A stretch of DNA of 64,000 bases from Actinopolyspora erythraea. Its GTDB lineage: Bacteria; Actinomycetota; Actinomycetes; Mycobacteriales; Pseudonocardiaceae. Position 1 is the stretch's first letter. Each line of letters starts with the position of its first letter. This document shows positions 9,097 to 18,317 of the stretch, in pieces. Where the stretch lies: contig NZ_CP022752.1 in NCBI RefSeq assembly GCF_002263515.1, positions 2,914,001 to 2,978,000 on the forward strand, written 5' to 3'. The position numbers and the translations under genes are program-made. Under the pieces are notes generated by a model. The model did no database searches. It was not told the origin of the DNA and saw nothing but the letters and a program-made list of their open reading frames with translations.

Positions 9097-10086
9097 TCAC
9101 CCCGCCTCTCGGGTGCGCGGATCGATTACCGAATGCAGCATGTCGACCACGAAGTTCGCGGCGAGCACGGTCAGCGTGATGACGAGGAAAATGGCCTGCA
9201 TGAGGGGGTAGTCGTTGTTCTTGACCGCTTGCAGCAGGACGTAGCCGACGCCGGGGTACGAGAAGACCGCCTCGGTGACGATCGAACCGCTGACCACGAA
9301 GCCGAGCGAGACGGCGAAGCCGGTGACGCTGGGCAGCACCGCGTTGCGCGCGGCGTAGGCCAGCATGACCCGGCGGGGGCGCAGCCCCTTGGCCTCCGCT
9401 GTGAGCACGTAGTCCGCCGAGAGGGTGGAGACCATCATGTTGCGCATCCCCAGCAGCCATCCCCCCACCGAACTGAGCACGATGGTCACGCCGGGAAGTA
9501 CCGCGTGTCTGAAGGCGCTGGACAGGAACTCCAAGCTGAACCCGGGGTCGGTGCTGTAGCCGTAACCGCCCGACAACGGCAGCAGCTGCAGCACCGAACC
9601 GAACACGAACAGCAGCACCAGGGCCAGCCAGAAGTACGGGATGGCCGCGATGAACGTGGTGAGCGGAGCGACCCCGTCCAACCAGGTGCCCCGCTTCCAA
9701 CCGGCGAACGTGCCCAGGCCGACGCCGAGCACGAAGGACACGATCGTGGAGACCCCCACCAGCACGACCGTCCAGGGCAGTGACTGCCCGAGCACCGTGG
9801 CCACCGGTGTGGGGAAGTAGGTGACCGACACCCCGAAATCGCCGGTGAACAGATTGCCCAGGTACGTCAGGTACTGCACGAGGATGTTCGCGTCCCCGCC
9901 CTGGCCGAGGGCCGTCGCGATGGCCGACCGCGCCTGGGGCGGCACGGGCCCGCCGCTCTGCTGCATGCGGGCGAGCAGGATGTCCACCGGATCACCGGGC
10001 ATCATCCTGGGGATGATGAAGTTCAACGTGACCGCGGCCCACGCCGCGACCAGGTAGAACAGCACTTTGCGCCGTACGTGCGTCAC
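9097..10086 (-). CDS. ABC transporter permease (DppB/OppB type)
   Basis: A 329-residue permease. I place the start at GTG 10086, because AGGAGGT lies 7 nt before it; a GTG three codons earlier would overlap that site. The sequence shows the DppB N-terminus (first helix, then NFIIPRMMPGDPVD), the extracytoplasmic segment, helices from about residue 100 on, and the EAA loop (YVLTAEAKGLRPRRVMLAYAARNAVLP). It lies 34 bp downstream of the binding-protein gene, within one operon. Confidence 0.9.
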   Translation of the reverse strand: MTHVRRKVLFYLVAAWAAVTLNFIIPRMMPGDPVDILLARMQQSGGPVPPQARSAIATALGQGGDANILVQYLTYLGNLFTGDFGVSVTYFPTPVATVLGQSLPWTVVLVGVSTIVSFVLGVGLGTFAGWKRGTWLDGVAPLTTFIAAIPYFWLALVLLFVFGSVLQLLPLSGGYGYSTDPGFSLEFLSSAFRHAVLPGVTIVLSSVGGWLLGMRNMMVSTLSADYVLTAEAKGLRPRRVMLAYAARNAVLPSVTGFAVSLGFVVSGSIVTEAVFSYPGVGYVLLQAVKNNDYPLMQAIFLVITLTVLAANFVVDMLHSVIDPRTREAG

Positions 10087-10120
10087 GCCCCGCACCTCCT
10101 CTCGACGACGCGGGTGGCCG

Positions 10121-11770
10121 TCACTTCTTGACCTTCAGGTTCTTGGCCACGATTCCCAGGTCCGGTGCGAACTGGGCCGCCGCGACGGCGTACTGGTCGT
10201 CCTCGGACGGCCAACCGGTGAAGGCCTCGGTCCGGTACTGGGTGACCGCGTTGCGCTGCAGGATCGGAACGTAGGGCAACTGCTCGGCGATGACGCGCTG
10301 CAACCGGGCGTAGGCCCGCTGGCGGACCTCCTCGTCCCTGGTGGAGCCGATCGCCTCCAGCGCCGCGTCCACCGTCCCGTCGCGGAAGCGGGCGTAGTTC
10401 GGGTTGGCCTGCTCACCGATCGGCGCGGTGTTGGCGCTGTTGTAGAAGTCGTTGTAGAGGTAGTAGGGCCCCGGACCGCCGTAGAGGTTGTCGATGGCGA
10501 GCTGGAACTCGCCGTTGTTGCGGTCGGCGGTGAACGCCGCGTAGGAGACCTCCCTGGGAACCAGCTCGATTCCGATCTTCTCCAGTTGCTGACGCATCAC
10601 GTTGGCCGCCGAGATGTAGTCCGTGTAACCGCTGGTGATCTTCAGCGCCAGTGAGAGCCGCTCGCCGTCCGGGGAGACGAAGATCCCGTCCTCGCCCCGC
10701 TGGTACCCGGCCTGTTCGAGGATCCGGCGCGCGCGCCGCTGGTCCATCCGCATCCGCTTTCCGCGCAGCTCCGGGGCCACGTACCGCTCGTCGCGCGGCA
10801 GCAGCAGCATCGCCGGGGACGGCGCCTCGCTCTTGCCGTTGTAGACGAGCTGGTTGATCTGCTCGCGGTCGAAGCCCAACGACAAGGCCTTGCGCACCGC
10901 GACGTCGCTGGTCAGCCCGCGCACGGTGTTGGCGATCAGCACGGTCAGGTACAGCGGGGTGGCGACGTAGTTGTTGGTCTCGCGCCTGGAGGCGTAGGTC
11001 CGGTCGATGCGCGGAACGACCAGGGTCGTCCAGTCGAGCTTTCCGGCCAGCAGCGCCTTCGTGGCGGCCTGGTTACCGCTCAGCGAGATGTAGCGCATGG
11101 CCGGGATCTCCGGCTTGCCCTCCTGCCAGTAGCTCCGGTTCCTGGTCAGCACGTAGTCCTGCGGTGAGAAGCTCTCCAGTTCGAACGCGCCGGTTCCCAC
11201 CGGATCGGTGTTGGGATGCGTCGCCGGGTCCGCGACCTTCGACCACAGGTGTTCGGGGACCATGAACGTGTATCCCGCGACGTACCACAGCTCGGCGTAG
11301 ACGGGGCGGCTGAAACCGAGGCTCACGGTGTGCTGGTCCACGGCCCGCACGTCCGTGATCGGCAGCGCGTAGGTGTTGAGCGACTCCTCGCGCCGTATCA
11401 GCTCGAAGGTGAAGGCCACGTCAGCGCTGTCGAAGGGTGTTCCGTCCGACCAGGTAACCCCCTTCCGGAGCCGGAAAGTGATCCTCCTGCCCTCCTCGGA
11501 CCACTCGTAGCTCTCGGCCAGCTGCGGTGTCGGTTCGTCGTCGCGGGCCTGGTTGAAAAACATCAGCGGCTCGTAGATGATCCCGCGCGCGGGCGGGTTC
11601 GAGGTCGGTGTGAACGGGTTGAAGTTGTTCGTGAGCTGTCCGGTGGCACCGGTGTAGACGATCAGTTCGGAAGCTCCCCGACCGGCCGCGGCCGAGCACC
11701 CGGTGGCCACGAGCGCGGCGCCCGCCCCTACCCCGCCGAGCAGCGTCCGTCGCGTGAGGTGTGCGCGCAT
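10121..11770 (-). CDS. Family 5 extracellular solute-binding lipoprotein of the ABC transporter
   Basis: A 549-residue SBP_bac_5 protein. The start is ATG 11770 with GAGGAGG upstream. The N-terminus combines twin arginines (TRRTLLGGVGAG) with a lipobox (LVATGC), so it is probably a Tat-exported lipoprotein. Family landmarks are EPLMFFNQ, PQLAESYEWSEEGRRITFRLRKGVTWSDGTPF, DVAFTFELI, VGTGAFELESFSPQDYVLTRNRSYW, and ALSLGFDREQI. It heads the six-gene minus-strand operon that ends with GH1. Family 5 binding proteins carry peptides or oligosaccharides; the setting points to galacto-manno-oligosaccharides. Confidence 0.9.
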   Translation of the reverse strand: MRAHLTRRTLLGGVGAGAALVATGCSAAAGRGASELIVYTGATGQLTNNFNPFTPTSNPPARGIIYEPLMFFNQARDDEPTPQLAESYEWSEEGRRITFRLRKGVTWSDGTPFDSADVAFTFELIRREESLNTYALPITDVRAVDQHTVSLGFSRPVYAELWYVAGYTFMVPEHLWSKVADPATHPNTDPVGTGAFELESFSPQDYVLTRNRSYWQEGKPEIPAMRYISLSGNQAATKALLAGKLDWTTLVVPRIDRTYASRRETNNYVATPLYLTVLIANTVRGLTSDVAVRKALSLGFDREQINQLVYNGKSEAPSPAMLLLPRDERYVAPELRGKRMRMDQRRARRILEQAGYQRGEDGIFVSPDGERLSLALKITSGYTDYISAANVMRQQLEKIGIELVPREVSYAAFTADRNNGEFQLAIDNLYGGPGPYYLYNDFYNSANTAPIGEQANPNYARFRDGTVDAALEAIGSTRDEEVRQRAYARLQRVIAEQLPYVPILQRNAVTQYRTEAFTGWPSEDDQYAVAAAQFAPDLGIVAKNLKVKK

Positions 11771-11829
11771 GCGGGTCCTCCTCTCGAAAGCGCTCTGCGT
11801 CATCCGTCGGCTACGGATGACATGTTCAA

Positions 11830-11885
11830 TGAACCGTTTAAGTGAAGTAGCGAACATGATTACCCGAGCCGAGCCGCACGATCAA
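11830..11885 (-). promoter_or_regulatory. Probable promoter and LacI operator of the ABC-GH1 operon
   Basis: On the minus strand a -35-like TTGATC (11885-11880) and a -10-like TAATCA (11862-11857) are 17 bp apart. Just downstream, 11830-11841 reads TGAACCGTTTAA, a degenerate copy of TTAAGCGCTTAA, placed where a bound repressor would block early transcription. The promoter boxes are weaker than those of the divergent GH27 promoter. Confidence 0.5.
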
Positions 11886-12093
11886 CCCTTTCGGAGCAGT
11901 CGAGCCGCTTGATTGAGCAAGTTGCCGGACCGGACAGCACCGACCGAGCCGTGAAGCTGCCCCGGAGGGAAGGTCCGCATTCCCTGAAACGGAACACGGA
12001 CGACTGCCCCTGACGGGCCTGGCACACCCCGGACGGACACACCGCCACTCGTGGGACAACGCCGGGCCGAAAACTCGGATTTGCCGGAAACAG

Positions 12094-12138
12094 TTGACTT
12101 ATACGCTTAAGTAGCTTGGTATCACAGCGGAAGCGCTT
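12094..12138 (+). promoter_or_regulatory. GH27 promoter with two LacI operators
   Basis: TTGACT (12094-12099) and TGGTAT (12117-12122) are separated by 17 bp. The spacer contains TTATACGCTTAA (12099-12110). A second palindromic core AAGCGCTT lies at 12131-12138, centred 30 bp, about three helical turns, downstream and close to the expected transcription start. This suggests cooperative repression. Confidence 0.65.
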
Positions 12139-12159
12139 TTCTTCCGGGAAGGAGAAGGC

Positions 12160-14175
12160 ATGAGGTTCCGGCCGAGAACGCCGCTCGCCCTCGCCTCGGC
12201 GTTGGCACTGGCCACGCTCACCCCGACCGTCGCTACCGCCGCACCTCCGAGTGAGGGAGCTCAAGGACAGGAGCCGTCAGTCACCCGATCGGAGGGACTC
12301 GCCCCCACCCCGCCGATGGGCTGGAACTCCTGGAACAACTTCGGTTGCGAGGTCAGCGCGAAGCTCGTCAGGCAGACCGCCGAAGCCATGGTCTCCAGTG
12401 GCATGAAAGCCGCCGGATACGACTACGTCAACATCGACGACTGCTGGATGGCCGAACGACGCGGCCCCGGTGGACGCCTGGTGCCCGATCCGGACAAGTT
12501 CCCCAACGGGATGAAGACGCTCGCCGATCACGTGCACTCGCTCGGACTCGAGATCGGCATCTACGCCACGGCGGGTACCGAGACGTGCGCGGGCTACCCC
12601 GGCAGTCTGGGCCACGAGCGGATCGACGCCCGCACCTTCGCCGAGTGGGGCATCGACTACCTCAAGTACGACAACTGCAACAACCGGGGTATCCCGGCCG
12701 AGGAACGCTACCGGGCGATGGCCGAGGCCATCGAGACCACCGGTGAACCCATCGTGTTGAGCATCTGCGAATGGGGGCAGAACGCGCCCTGGAAGGGATG
12801 GGGCCGCGAGGTGGGCGGCCAGCTGTGGCGGACCACGGGCGACATCCGCGACACCTGGACCAGCTGGACCGGGATCCTGGACGAACAGGTCGGCCTGACG
12901 AAGTACTCCGGCCCCAACGGCTGGAACGACCCCGACATGCTCGAGGTCGGCAACGGCAACATGAGCACGGCCGAGTACCGCGCGCACTTCGCGATGTGGG
13001 CCCTGCTGAACGCCCCGCTGATCGCGGGCAACGACCTGCGCGACATGGATGAGCCGACCAGGAGGATCCTCACCGACGAGGACCTGATCGCGGTCAACCA
13101 GGACTGGGCCGGCGTCCAGGGACGCAAGATCCGCGACGACGGTGACCAGGAGGTCTGGGCCAAACCGATGTCCGACGGTTCGGTGGCGGTCGCCCTGTTC
13201 AACCGGGCCCGCACCAACACCACCATCTCCGTACCGGCCGAGCGGCTGGGGCTGCCCCCGGCATCCCACTACCGGCTGCGGGACCTGTGGCACGACACCG
13301 AGTCCACGAGCACCGGAACCGTCCGCGGCGCGGTCGGCGCGCACAGCGCGGTGGTCCTCCGAGTGTGGCCGCGGCAAGGCGAGCGGCTCGCCCCGGCGCA
13401 CTCGTTGAACCTGCGGGCCCCGGAGCACGTCGAGAGCGGTGAACCGTTCACGGTGACCACCACCCTGCACAACGACGGCCGCCGCCCGCTGCACGAGGTC
13501 CGGCTCCGCCTGCGCGTCCCGGTCGGCTACACCGTCGAGAGCGGAAACTCCGCGCACAACCGTCTCGTGCGCGGCGGAGGGTCCTGGCAGCGGGAGTGGA
13601 CCCTGCGCCCCACCGGGACGCGGCACGCGCCGGACAGCCGAACCCTGGAGGTCGCCGCGGACGCGAACTCGCGCACCGGCGACGACACCCACACCGCAAC
13701 GGCCGAGCAGGAAGTCACCCTGGTCTCGGCCCCCGCGAGCGGAGGCATCGAGGTCTCGTCCATGCCTTTGCTTTCGGCCGAGAACGGGATGGGGCCGGTC
13801 GAGCGGGACCGGGCCAACGGCTACGGGGAGCGCGGTGACGGAGCGACGATGAGCATCGCCGGAACCGAGTACGCCACGGGCCTGGGCGTGCACGCGGACT
13901 CCGTCGTCCGACTTTATCTGGGCGGCGAGTGCGAGCGCTTCTCCGCGCAAGTCGGCGTGGACGACCAGTACGACGGGGAGGGCAGCGTCGAGTTCACCGT
14001 GCGCGGTGACGGCCGCACCCTCGCCGAGACCGGTCACCGCGAGGGCGGTCAACCGGCCGTTCCCATCGACGTCGGGGTCACCGACACCACCGTGCTCCAG
14101 CTGCGGGTCAGCGACGCGGGCGACGGGGACTACGGCGACGCCGCGGACTGGGCGAAGGCTCAGCTGCGCTGCTGA
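12160..14175 (+). CDS. Secreted GH27 alpha-galactosidase with NEW3 and NPCBM domains
   Basis: A 671-residue protein starting at ATG 12160 with GGAAGGAG upstream. Residues 1-28 are a Sec signal peptide ending near ATAAP. Residues about 45-410 are the GH27 catalytic domain: PPMGWNSWNNFGC, YVNIDDCW, the nucleophile Asp in LKYDNCNN (D171), the acid/base Asp in WRTTGDI (D228), and WNDPDMLEVG. An alpha-galactosidase-associated NEW3 domain follows (about 415-530, FTVTTTLHNDGRRPL), then an NPCBM/NEW2 carbohydrate-binding domain (about 545-671, YATGLGVHADSVVRLYL). Extracellular removal of galactosyl branches from galactomannan fits the importer and the glycosidases nearby. Two operators in its promoter indicate LacI control. 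Confidence 0.93.
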   Translation: MRFRPRTPLALASALALATLTPTVATAAPPSEGAQGQEPSVTRSEGLAPTPPMGWNSWNNFGCEVSAKLVRQTAEAMVSSGMKAAGYDYVNIDDCWMAERRGPGGRLVPDPDKFPNGMKTLADHVHSLGLEIGIYATAGTETCAGYPGSLGHERIDARTFAEWGIDYLKYDNCNNRGIPAEERYRAMAEAIETTGEPIVLSICEWGQNAPWKGWGREVGGQLWRTTGDIRDTWTSWTGILDEQVGLTKYSGPNGWNDPDMLEVGNGNMSTAEYRAHFAMWALLNAPLIAGNDLRDMDEPTRRILTDEDLIAVNQDWAGVQGRKIRDDGDQEVWAKPMSDGSVAVALFNRARTNTTISVPAERLGLPPASHYRLRDLWHDTESTSTGTVRGAVGAHSAVVLRVWPRQGERLAPAHSLNLRAPEHVESGEPFTVTTTLHNDGRRPLHEVRLRLRVPVGYTVESGNSAHNRLVRGGGSWQREWTLRPTGTRHAPDSRTLEVAADANSRTGDDTHTATAEQEVTLVSAPASGGIEVSSMPLLSAENGMGPVERDRANGYGERGDGATMSIAGTEYATGLGVHADSVVRLYLGGECERFSAQVGVDDQYDGEGSVEFTVRGDGRTLAETGHREGGQPAVPIDVGVTDTTVLQLRVSDAGDGDYGDAADWAKAQLRC

Positions 14176-14301
14176 CGGCGTTCGAGCACCGGCCCCGGGA
14201 CGTCGGCACCTCGTCAGCGACCCCGGGGCTTCCGGAACCGGTTTGGCGGTGACCAGCCACGACGGACCTCTCCGGTCCGAACGGGCGAGACGAGCGCCCG
14301 C

Positions 14302-14337
14302 GCGGTTCGCCACGAGTGCTCACTCGTGGCGAACCGC
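14302..14337. terminator. Bidirectional terminator hairpin
   Basis: A 17-bp perfect stem (GCGGTTCGCCACGAGTG and its complement) around CT lies between the convergent GH27 (stop 14175) and PfkB (stop 14412) genes. Confidence 0.75.
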
Positions 14338-14411
14338 TCTTCGGGGACGTGGCGGAGCCACCCGCGGCCACCCGGTCAGTCGCCGGGTGAAACGCCCACA
14401 CGGCACTTGGC

Positions 14412-15359
14412 TCAGCAGGAGGCGAGCTCGTCGAGCTCGGCGGCGTGGGGCGGTTCGGCACCGGGACGTGAACAGGTCACCGCCGCGCTGCTGGCGGCGA
14501 ACCGCAGCACCGCGCGCCACTGCTCGGTTCCCAGCGCCGCCACCGCTGATCCGGACAGCACGTCGTTGCGGGCCAGCCACGCCAGCACGGCCGCCTGCAC
14601 CGTGTCCCCTGCCCCGATCGTGTCCACCACGGTCGAGCTCGGCACGGACACGTCGACACGGCCCCCGTCGCGGAGCACGACGGACATCCCCGCCCCACCG
14701 TGCGTCACCAGCACGGCTGACGGCCCCATCGTCACCCACTCGCGCGCCGCGCCCACCGGATCACGAGCACTGTCCCCGACCAACCACTGGGCGTCCTCGG
14801 CGGAGAGCTTCAGCAGGTCGACGTTCGGCAACCAGTTCTCGAAACGGGCGCGGTAGGCCGCCGCGTCGTCGATCAGCGGGTCGCGGATGTTCGGGTCGAG
14901 CGCGATCAGGCTGCCGCGATGCGACTCGCGCCGCATAACGGACTCGTAGGCGCTGGCCCCGGGTTCGAGCACCAGCGACAATCCGCCCAGGGAGACGGCG
15001 TGGGCGGACTCCAGCGGGCCGGGGTCGACGACACGCCGGTCGGCGCAACCGTGAACGTGGAAGGTGTACTCCACCCCGTTCTCGACGGGATTCACCACCG
15101 CGAGTGAGGTCGGTTCGTCACCGCGCTGCAGCAGCGAGGTGTCCACCCCGGACGAGCTCAGCCGCCGCAGCAGTGCTCGTCCGAACGCGTCGGTGGAGAG
15201 CCGGGACAGCAGCGCGGCATCCGCCCCCAGCCGCCCCAGCGCGACAGCGACGTTGCAGGCAGCGCCGCCCAGCCTCGGAACCAGTGCGGCTAGCCCGGAC
15301 TCGGTCCGTTCATTCTCGGGTACGAGGTCGACGAGCGCCTCGCCTCCTACGACGATCAC
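14412..15359 (-). CDS. PfkB-family sugar kinase (fructokinase-like)
   Basis: A 315-residue ribokinase-fold kinase. The start is GTG 15359 with AAAGGAAC just before it; homology begins at once with VIVVGGEALVDLVPE. Features are GGAACNVAVALGRLGADAALLSRLSTDAFG (signature 1 region), DPNIRDPL, and the anion-hole/catalytic motif DTIGAGDTVQAAVLA. The opening GGEALVDLVP resembles fructokinases. It lies 172 bp downstream of the GH5 gene on the same strand. With the AGE isomerase it would give mannose to fructose to fructose 6-phosphate, avoiding the mannose-6-phosphate route. Substrate assignment is inferred. Confidence 0.85.
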   Translation of the reverse strand: MIVVGGEALVDLVPENERTESGLAALVPRLGGAACNVAVALGRLGADAALLSRLSTDAFGRALLRRLSSSGVDTSLLQRGDEPTSLAVVNPVENGVEYTFHVHGCADRRVVDPGPLESAHAVSLGGLSLVLEPGASAYESVMRRESHRGSLIALDPNIRDPLIDDAAAYRARFENWLPNVDLLKLSAEDAQWLVGDSARDPVGAAREWVTMGPSAVLVTHGGAGMSVVLRDGGRVDVSVPSSTVVDTIGAGDTVQAAVLAWLARNDVLSGSAVAALGTEQWRAVLRFAASSAAVTCSRPGAEPPHAAELDELASC

Positions 15360-15531
15360 GGTGTTCCTTTCGGTCACCCGGGCGCACACGCCCGACAAAG
15401 CATCGCCAACGGCTCCGCCGGAAACGAGCGGTCGCGGCACCGGACCACGGCGGAACAGCACGGTCCGGAACTGCGAACGCCCCGAGCGCGGCACTCCGGC
15501 ACGGGGCGTTCGCCGCTCGACCGCAGAGGGG

Positions 15532-17457
15532 TCAGCTCTCCAGCACCAGCACCCGAACGCCGTGCGGTTCCAGCTCCACCGAATCCACAGTGGCCCCGCT
15601 GTCCGGATCGACCAGTCCGCCCGCCGGTACCCGCGGCTCCACCTTCACCACGTGGTCGGAGTGGCTGACCACGAACGCGAACCGACGCCCGTCGTCGTGC
15701 CGGAGAACATCGGCGCTGACCAGCGGATTGTCAACCAGCACGGGCCGGGACAGCCCGGCAGTCGCGGCGAGCGCCTCGTAGAGCCGGACCGTGGCATCCG
15801 GATTGACTCCCGGAACGAGGGAGGCCATGTGCTCCAGCGGGTAGGTGCACAGCACGATCCACCCGCTGCCCACCTTCCTGCGCAGCAGGGCGGGCCGACC
15901 GTCCTGGTCAACCGCGACGACCTCGGCGTCGGTCGGGCGAACCGGGAGGTAGGAACGACTGTGCTCGTTGCCCGCCACCGCGAAGCGCAGCGTGGTGCCC
16001 GCAGCCAGACCACCGAAGTCGGCGGTGAAGGTCAGCTCGATCCGCTCATGCTCGATCCGGTCGACCAGTCCGTAACGCAGCTGGTGCTCGATGCCGAACA
16101 TCTCGTTGAGGTGCGCGAACCAGGGGCCGCGCTGGAACTCGCTGGTGCCGTGGCAGTACGAGACGTAGACGACGGCACCGTCCCGTGCCGAGCGCTCCAG
16201 CTGGTAGCAGCTCGGGGCGGTGAGTTGCTTGGTGGAGGGCAGCAGGTACAACGAGCAGTCCTGGCTCACCCCGTCCCGCTCCCTGGTCAGTCCGACCGGC
16301 AGGTCGGCCAGCTTCGCACTGACGTAGGACTGCCGGAGCACCGAGAACGGGAACCTGTTGTCCTCCGGATCGGTGATCGGCACGTCGCCTTCCATATGCT
16401 CGGGAACCACCAGCGCCGCCCGCGCGTCCTCGCGGCGGCAGTTGGCGACATCGATCTCGGAGAGCGTCCGCGCGAAGGCGGCCATTTCCCGCAACTGCGG
16501 CTTCGGTGTCCCGTCCACCCTGGTGAGGCCGAAATGCAGTTCGAACGGGTGGTGGCGGTACGGATCCTGCTCGACCAGGTTGTCGAAGTCGGTGTTGTTC
16601 CACGCCATCCAACCGGTCGTTCCGGCGAGCAGCGTGTTGTGCAGCGCCTGGCGGTAGTAGTGCGCCGCGTGCTCGTCCGAGGCGAAGTCCGAGGACAGCC
16701 CGAACTCCTCCAACACGACCGGGTGACCGAAGGTGCTCACCATCTCGCAGATGAACGCCGCCGCGTAGTGCTGGCGGATCTGGTCGTCCTCCATGCGGTA
16801 CACGTGCGGGCCGAGGAAGTCGGTCAGCTCGCCGAGTTCGCGGACGGAGAAGCCGTTGTCCACGCCGGTGACCTCGACCCCCCAGGCGCCGTCACCGATG
16901 GAGACCGGCTGGTGCCCGCCGCCCGCCCTGACGGCCCGCACCATCAGTCTGGCCCAGCTGGAGACCACGTCCCGGTCGGCCGCCTCGCCGTAGATGGGCA
17001 TCTCGTTGCTGATCAGCCACCCCGCGACGGCGGGCGAATCGGTGAACCGGCGGGTCATCCGCTCGACGAACCAGGCCTGACGCTCCACCATCCACACGTC
17101 GGAGTAGAGGTCACGTCCCGCTCGCCACGGCGGGTCGAAGTTCTGCCCGGACATGTGTCCGACGAGGAAAGTCGGGATCGTGGACATGCCGATTTCCTCG
17201 TGCGCCCGCAGGAAGTCCTCGTAATTGGCGACGCAGTTCTCGTCGATGCCGTCCGGCTCGGGCATGAAGTCCGGCCAGAAGAAGAACGAACGGGTGATGT
17301 TCAACCCGTGTTCCCGCAGGGTACGCAGCTCCTCGCGTACCACCTCGGAACTGTACCTGGTCCACATCCGCGGACCGCCCTCTCGGGACCAGAAGTTGAC
17401 ACCCAGCCAGTTCACCGAGGAACCGGCGCTGTCGACCATCGCGAAACCGCGACGCAT
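15532..17457 (-). CDS. GH5-family glycoside hydrolase (probable cytoplasmic beta-mannosidase)
   Basis: A 641-residue enzyme starting at ATG 17457, preceded by GAGGAGGG. There is no signal peptide. The N-terminal about 350 residues form a GH5-type barrel: NWLGVNFWSR, LREHGLNITRSFFFWPDF, acid/base Glu in ISNEMP (E152), nucleophile Glu in VVLEEFG (E251), and WMAWNNTDFD. A C-terminal region (about 360-641) includes a glutamine-amidotransferase-like fold and a small beta domain, as in some exo-acting GH5 mannosidases such as subfamily GH5_18; I cannot assign the subfamily without comparison. It heads an operon with the PfkB kinase and is driven by an operator-containing promoter at 17842-17870. 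Confidence 0.8.
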   Translation of the reverse strand: MRRGFAMVDSAGSSVNWLGVNFWSREGGPRMWTRYSSEVVREELRTLREHGLNITRSFFFWPDFMPEPDGIDENCVANYEDFLRAHEEIGMSTIPTFLVGHMSGQNFDPPWRAGRDLYSDVWMVERQAWFVERMTRRFTDSPAVAGWLISNEMPIYGEAADRDVVSSWARLMVRAVRAGGGHQPVSIGDGAWGVEVTGVDNGFSVRELGELTDFLGPHVYRMEDDQIRQHYAAAFICEMVSTFGHPVVLEEFGLSSDFASDEHAAHYYRQALHNTLLAGTTGWMAWNNTDFDNLVEQDPYRHHPFELHFGLTRVDGTPKPQLREMAAFARTLSEIDVANCRREDARAALVVPEHMEGDVPITDPEDNRFPFSVLRQSYVSAKLADLPVGLTRERDGVSQDCSLYLLPSTKQLTAPSCYQLERSARDGAVVYVSYCHGTSEFQRGPWFAHLNEMFGIEHQLRYGLVDRIEHERIELTFTADFGGLAAGTTLRFAVAGNEHSRSYLPVRPTDAEVVAVDQDGRPALLRRKVGSGWIVLCTYPLEHMASLVPGVNPDATVRLYEALAATAGLSRPVLVDNPLVSADVLRHDDGRRFAFVVSHSDHVVKVEPRVPAGGLVDPDSGATVDSVELEPHGVRVLVLES

Positions 17458-17841
17458 GAAATCCCTCCTCGGGGGACGTGGAAGTGAGGTCTCGCCCACC
17501 CGGGCGAAACGGCGGGCACGCGACCGGCTGATCGGGACCGCTCACGTTCACTGTGGGCACCGCGGACCCGACCGGCCGATCCCCGCGGCGGCCAGCACCG
17601 CCCGTTCCGACTCGGACGTACCGCCCCGGCGAACGCGGGAACGCCCGTGCGCCCCGAATTCCGCTGAGCGTCGTGCCCGGGACAACACGAACGAGGCGTC
17701 CCGCTCGACGCGAACGTCCAACACCTCCCAACCTGCCGAACCGGCTCGTCACTGCCGATGTCGGCCGCGGCGCCGATGCCAACGGGACACCCCACTCGGC
17801 ACGCACCGCCCGCGGCGCGTTTTCCGGAAGCAGCTGCGGAG

Positions 17842-17870
17842 AGCCAATCAGTTAAGCGCTTAAGTGTCAA
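17842..17870 (-). promoter_or_regulatory. Promoter with perfect LacI operator for the GH5-pfkB operon
   Basis: On the minus strand a consensus -35 box TTGACA (17870-17865) and a -10-like TTGGCT (17847-17842) are 17 bp apart. The spacer contains the perfect palindrome TTAAGCGCTTAA (17852-17863). This is the clearest member of the operator set. Confidence 0.72.
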
Positions 17871-18298
17871 GCACTCCGCAAGCGGATTCCGGCTACAGCG
17901 GGAAAAGCCCCACAGACTCCGCGACGAGACGCCGAGGAACTACCGGGCCGGGCGACGGCACACCGTCGGCGCTCACGCCCCGGCAGGGCGCTGCGACCAC
18001 AGCACGGAACCGGGGGCCCGGAGCGCGCTCCGGGCGGGGCCGCCACACGAACCACGACGCGGCCCCCGACGCGTTCCACCGCCGGGGCGCACCGAGCGCT
18101 CGGACCGGAGGGAGCTCGGTGGCGGTCCACCGAACCGCACGATCCGACTCGACCACCCCGTCACGCTCCGCTGACGGAAAGACGCGTCGCGAGCCCTCCG
18201 CCGAGCTCACCACCGGTGAACGTCCGCGGGTACCGGGAGCGAGCGATCCCTCCAGCCCCCACCACGAGTGGTGACCGGAGCCGATCACGGCCCCACCG
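17871..18298. other. Intergenic region without a recognisable gene
   Basis: About 430 bp upstream of the GH5 promoter and downstream of the encapsulin operon. Frames are open on both strands, as expected at this GC content, but none has a family signature or ribosome binding site. Confidence 0.5.
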
Positions 18299-18316
18299 CG
18301 AGACCGCCGGGTCTCG
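18299..18316 (-). terminator. Terminator hairpin of the encapsulin/geosmin operon
   Basis: CGAGACC-GCCG-GGTCTCG forms a perfect 7-bp stem with a 4-nt loop, immediately after the TAG stop (18318-18320) of the prenyl diphosphate synthase gene. Confidence 0.6.
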
Positions 18317-18317
18317 T

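Noticed and set aside
17458..18300. Frames on both strands between the GH5 gene and the encapsulin operon
   Set aside because: None has a start with a ribosome binding site or a recognisable domain. The operator-promoter at 17842 explains part of the region.
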